From Panulirus ornatus (lineage: Eukaryota; Arthropoda; Malacostraca; Decapoda; Palinuridae), in assembly GCF_036320965.1 (NCBI RefSeq), contig NC_092276.1:11950683-12014682 (forward strand): a DNA stretch of 64,000 bases, written 5' to 3'. The notes under the pieces are model-generated. The model was not told the DNA's origin. It ran no database searches and worked only from the letters and a program-made list of their open reading frames with translations. Position 1 is the first letter of the stretch. Every line of letters begins with the position of its first letter. Position numbers and translations under genes: made by a program. Below, in pieces: positions 62,146-64,000 of the stretch.

Positions 62146-62304
62146 ATATGAAAATGAAAAAGTGGACTGAACCTTAGAAAGAATATTTTCACTTGGCTCC
62201 CTTCTCTATTCTCTTTTTTCGATCTATACTGTATTCAACATCCAGTACATCATCTATTTTTTTCACCTTCCTAGTCCTCATCAGCTTTAATTTGCTACCT
62301 TTAG
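62146..62304 (-). repeat. Inverted-repeat arm, right
   Basis: Reverse complement of 52919-53066: agtggactgaaccttagaaa matches the inner end and tttgctacctttag the outer end. Compared with the left arm it has a few single-base differences and an extra ttcattttca at the inner edge. At its outer end it joins derivative S5 directly at cttta|gactaaaagg. Confidence 0.88.
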
Positions 62305-62462
62305 ACTAAAAGGGAAGGGTGCGGGGGGCGGAAAATCTCCCTCTGTATGATTTTTTCCCCAAAGGACAGGAACGGGAATGGGGCAGATGAGGGTATTCCC
62401 TCAAAGGCGCAGTCCTCTGTTCTTAACGCTAACTCGCTAACGCGGGAAATGGCGAATAGTTG

Positions 62463-62476
<14 letters not shown>
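62302..62476 (+). mobile_element. Short non-autonomous RTE derivative S5 (5'-truncated)
   Basis: Plus strand, starting at gactaaaagggaaggg (about 65 bases of the head missing), then gcggggggcgg, a variant private middle with gaggg, ccctcaaaggcgcagtcctc, the LINE-like end ctcgctaacgcgggaaatgg and a 15-base A tail followed by TA. The lost portion contains the conserved hairpin. Confidence 0.85.
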
Positions 62477-62510
<34 letters not shown>

Positions 62511-62540
62511 ATATATATATATATATATATTATATATTTA
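62477..62540. repeat. TA tract between S5 and copy P
   Basis: Irregular TA/TTA run joining the tail of S5 to the 5' region of copy P. Confidence 0.92.
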
Positions 62541-64000
62541 AAGAATACTTCCCACGCATTCCTCACTTCTCGTAGATTGCAACTAAAAGGGACGGAAGCG
62601 GGGGGGCTAGAAACCCTCCCCTCCTTTCTTTAAACGGGGTGTTGGTAACCGAAGAGGGAGTCTCGGGGGAGTGCTCATCATCTCGAAGGCTCAGGTTGGG
62701 TTGTCTACATGTGTGTGGATGTAACGAGATGAAAAAAAGGAGACATAGGTGTATGTTTGACGACAAGAACCTGGATGTTTTGGCTCTTAGTGGACGAGGT
62801 CTCAAGGGTATTGGAGAAGAGTGGTTTGGGAATCGCTTGGGTAGTAAAGTCAGGGGTTAGTGAGAGGCAGGAGCAAGGGAAGGAGTAGCAATACTCCTGA
62901 AACAGTTTAGTGGTGGGAGCTTATGTGATACAGTGTAGAAAAGTAAAACTCGAGATTGGCATATGGGTAATAATTAAAAAATGAAAAGTGGTTAGGAGAG
63001 AGATGGGTGATTATTGGTACATATGTATCAGGGCATGAGAAGAAAGATAATGAGAAGCAAATATTTTGGGAGTAGCTGAGTGAGTGTGTTAGTAGTTTTG
63101 ATGCACGAGACCGGGTTATAGTGATGGGTGATTTGAATGCAAAGGTGAGTAATGTGGCAGTTGTGTGGATACTTGGTGTACATAGGGAGTTCAGTGTTGT
63201 AAATGGAAATGGTGAAGAGCTTGTAGAATTATGTGCTGGAAAAGGATGGTGATTGGGGAATACCTGTTTAATTAGAGTATATACATAGTATACGTAGGTA
63301 AGTAGGAGGAGATGGCCCTAGGATGTTATTGGATTACGTGTTAATTGATAGGCGCGCGTAAGTGAGACTTTTGGATGTTAATGTGCTGAGAGGTGCAACT
63401 GGAGGGATATTTGACCATTATTTGTGGGGCGCGAAGGTGAAGATTTGTGGAGGTTTTCAGAAAAGAGAAGAGAATGCTGGGGTGAAGAGAGTGGTGAGAG
63501 TAAGTTGAGCTTGGGAAGAGACTTGTGTGAGAAGATACGAAAGAAACTGAGTACAGAATGGAAAAAAAGATGAGAACAAAGGATGTAAGGGGAGTGGGGG
63601 AGGAATGGGATGTATTTTGGGAATCAATTATGGCTTGTGCAAAAGATGCTTGTGGCATGAGAAGGGTGGGAGGTGGGCAGATTAGAAAGGGTAGTAAGTG
63701 GGTTATGAAAAAGTAAGATTGTAGTGAAAGAGAAGAGAGAAGGCATTTGGACACTTATCTGCAGGGAAATTATGCAAATGATTGGGAGATGTATAAAAGA
63801 AAGAGGCAGGAGGTCAAGAGAAAGGTGCAAGAGGTGAAGAAAAAGAGGGCAAATGTGAGTTTCGGTGAGAGATTATCATTAAAATATAGGGAGAATAAAA
63901 GTTGCTTTGGAAGGAGGTAAAAAAAGTGCGCAAGACAAGGGGACAAATGGGAACATCAGTGAAGGGGGCTAATGGGATTGGTGATAACAAGTAGTGGTGA
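62541..64000 (+). mobile_element. RTE-like LINE copy P (5' part, leaves window on the right)
   Basis: Plus-strand copy whose head begins at aaagaatacttcccacg (the first ~20 bases lost in TA) and runs through the endonuclease into the linker. Pieces: 62639-62860 (CLHVCGCNE, LDVLALSGRGLKG, EEWFGNRLGSK), then DARDRVIVMGDLNAKVSNVAV near 63090-63160, LLDYVLIDRRA near 63335 and a basic linker near 63790-63850 ([14 protein letters not shown]). It contains very frequent one- and two-base indels and some substitutions. The hairpin reads GAATAC/GCATTC, with one mismatch. The RT lies outside the window. Confidence 0.92.

Overview
The window looks like repeat-dense, gene-poor nuclear DNA from an invertebrate, most likely a malacostracan (decapod-type) crustacean. 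That assignment is an inference. It rests on the mixture of one dominant RTE-like LINE, Jockey/CR1/I-like LINEs, Penelope-like elements with GIY-YIG endonucleases, a tRNA-derived repeat, and very abundant (TA)n, (TC)n, (GA)n and (ATT)n tracts. I found no convincing host protein gene, rRNA or functional tRNA. Almost all long reading frames come from retroelements or from open frames in (TA)n.

The main actor is one RTE-like non-LTR retrotransposon family, present in about 18 pieces on both strands (called copies A to R here). The most complete is copy I, 38784-42100 (+). It has a structured 5' head, a single frame of about 1000 codons (APE-type endonuclease, then reverse transcriptase with an FADD box, then a conserved C-terminal tail), a short 3' UTR and an A-rich/(TA)n tail. 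Copy M (53198-56753, -) is also full length, with a longer 3' UTR. A short non-autonomous derivative (about 240 bp, five copies S1-S5) shares both its first ~135 bp and its last ~35 bp with the LINE but carries a private middle, like trypanosomatid RIME/NARTc relative to L1Tc. Nearly every long (TA)n tract in the window touches an end of the LINE or of this derivative.

Layout: 1-8646 RTE copies A, B, Q and C plus derivative S1, with a Penelope-like fragment inside Q; 8729-10500 a decayed Penelope-like element with RT and GIY-YIG; 10598-10749 (TC)n; 10750-17855 low-copy DNA with a 41-bp decayed minisatellite, a CR1/Jockey-like LINE relic and an I/Jockey-like fragment; 17866-19939 S2 with RTE pieces D and R and (TA)n; 19940-25560 low-copy DNA with several decayed minisatellites and a CR1-like 3' fragment; 25570-28480 a decayed Jockey-like LINE (-); 28659-34168 RTE copies E, F and G (+); 34211-34881 a 276-bp tandem array of a tRNA-derived repeat ending in a fold-back; 34882-42650 RTE H, a Penelope-type palindrome, S3, full-length I and 5' fragment J; 42690-48110 (ATT)n, older RTE copies K and L (L interrupted by S4), an unidentified open frame and (GA)n; 48480-50720 a CR1-like LINE (-) and a second type of Penelope-like fragment (+); 52919-62304 a 9-kb block of RTE copies M, N and O between inverted ~150-bp arms; 62302-64000 S5 and RTE copy P running off the window.

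From about 54.5 kb to the right edge the copies carry many single-base indels compared with sister copies, which suggests poorly polished long-read assembly there. Reading-frame breaks in that part should not be taken as biological without checking.
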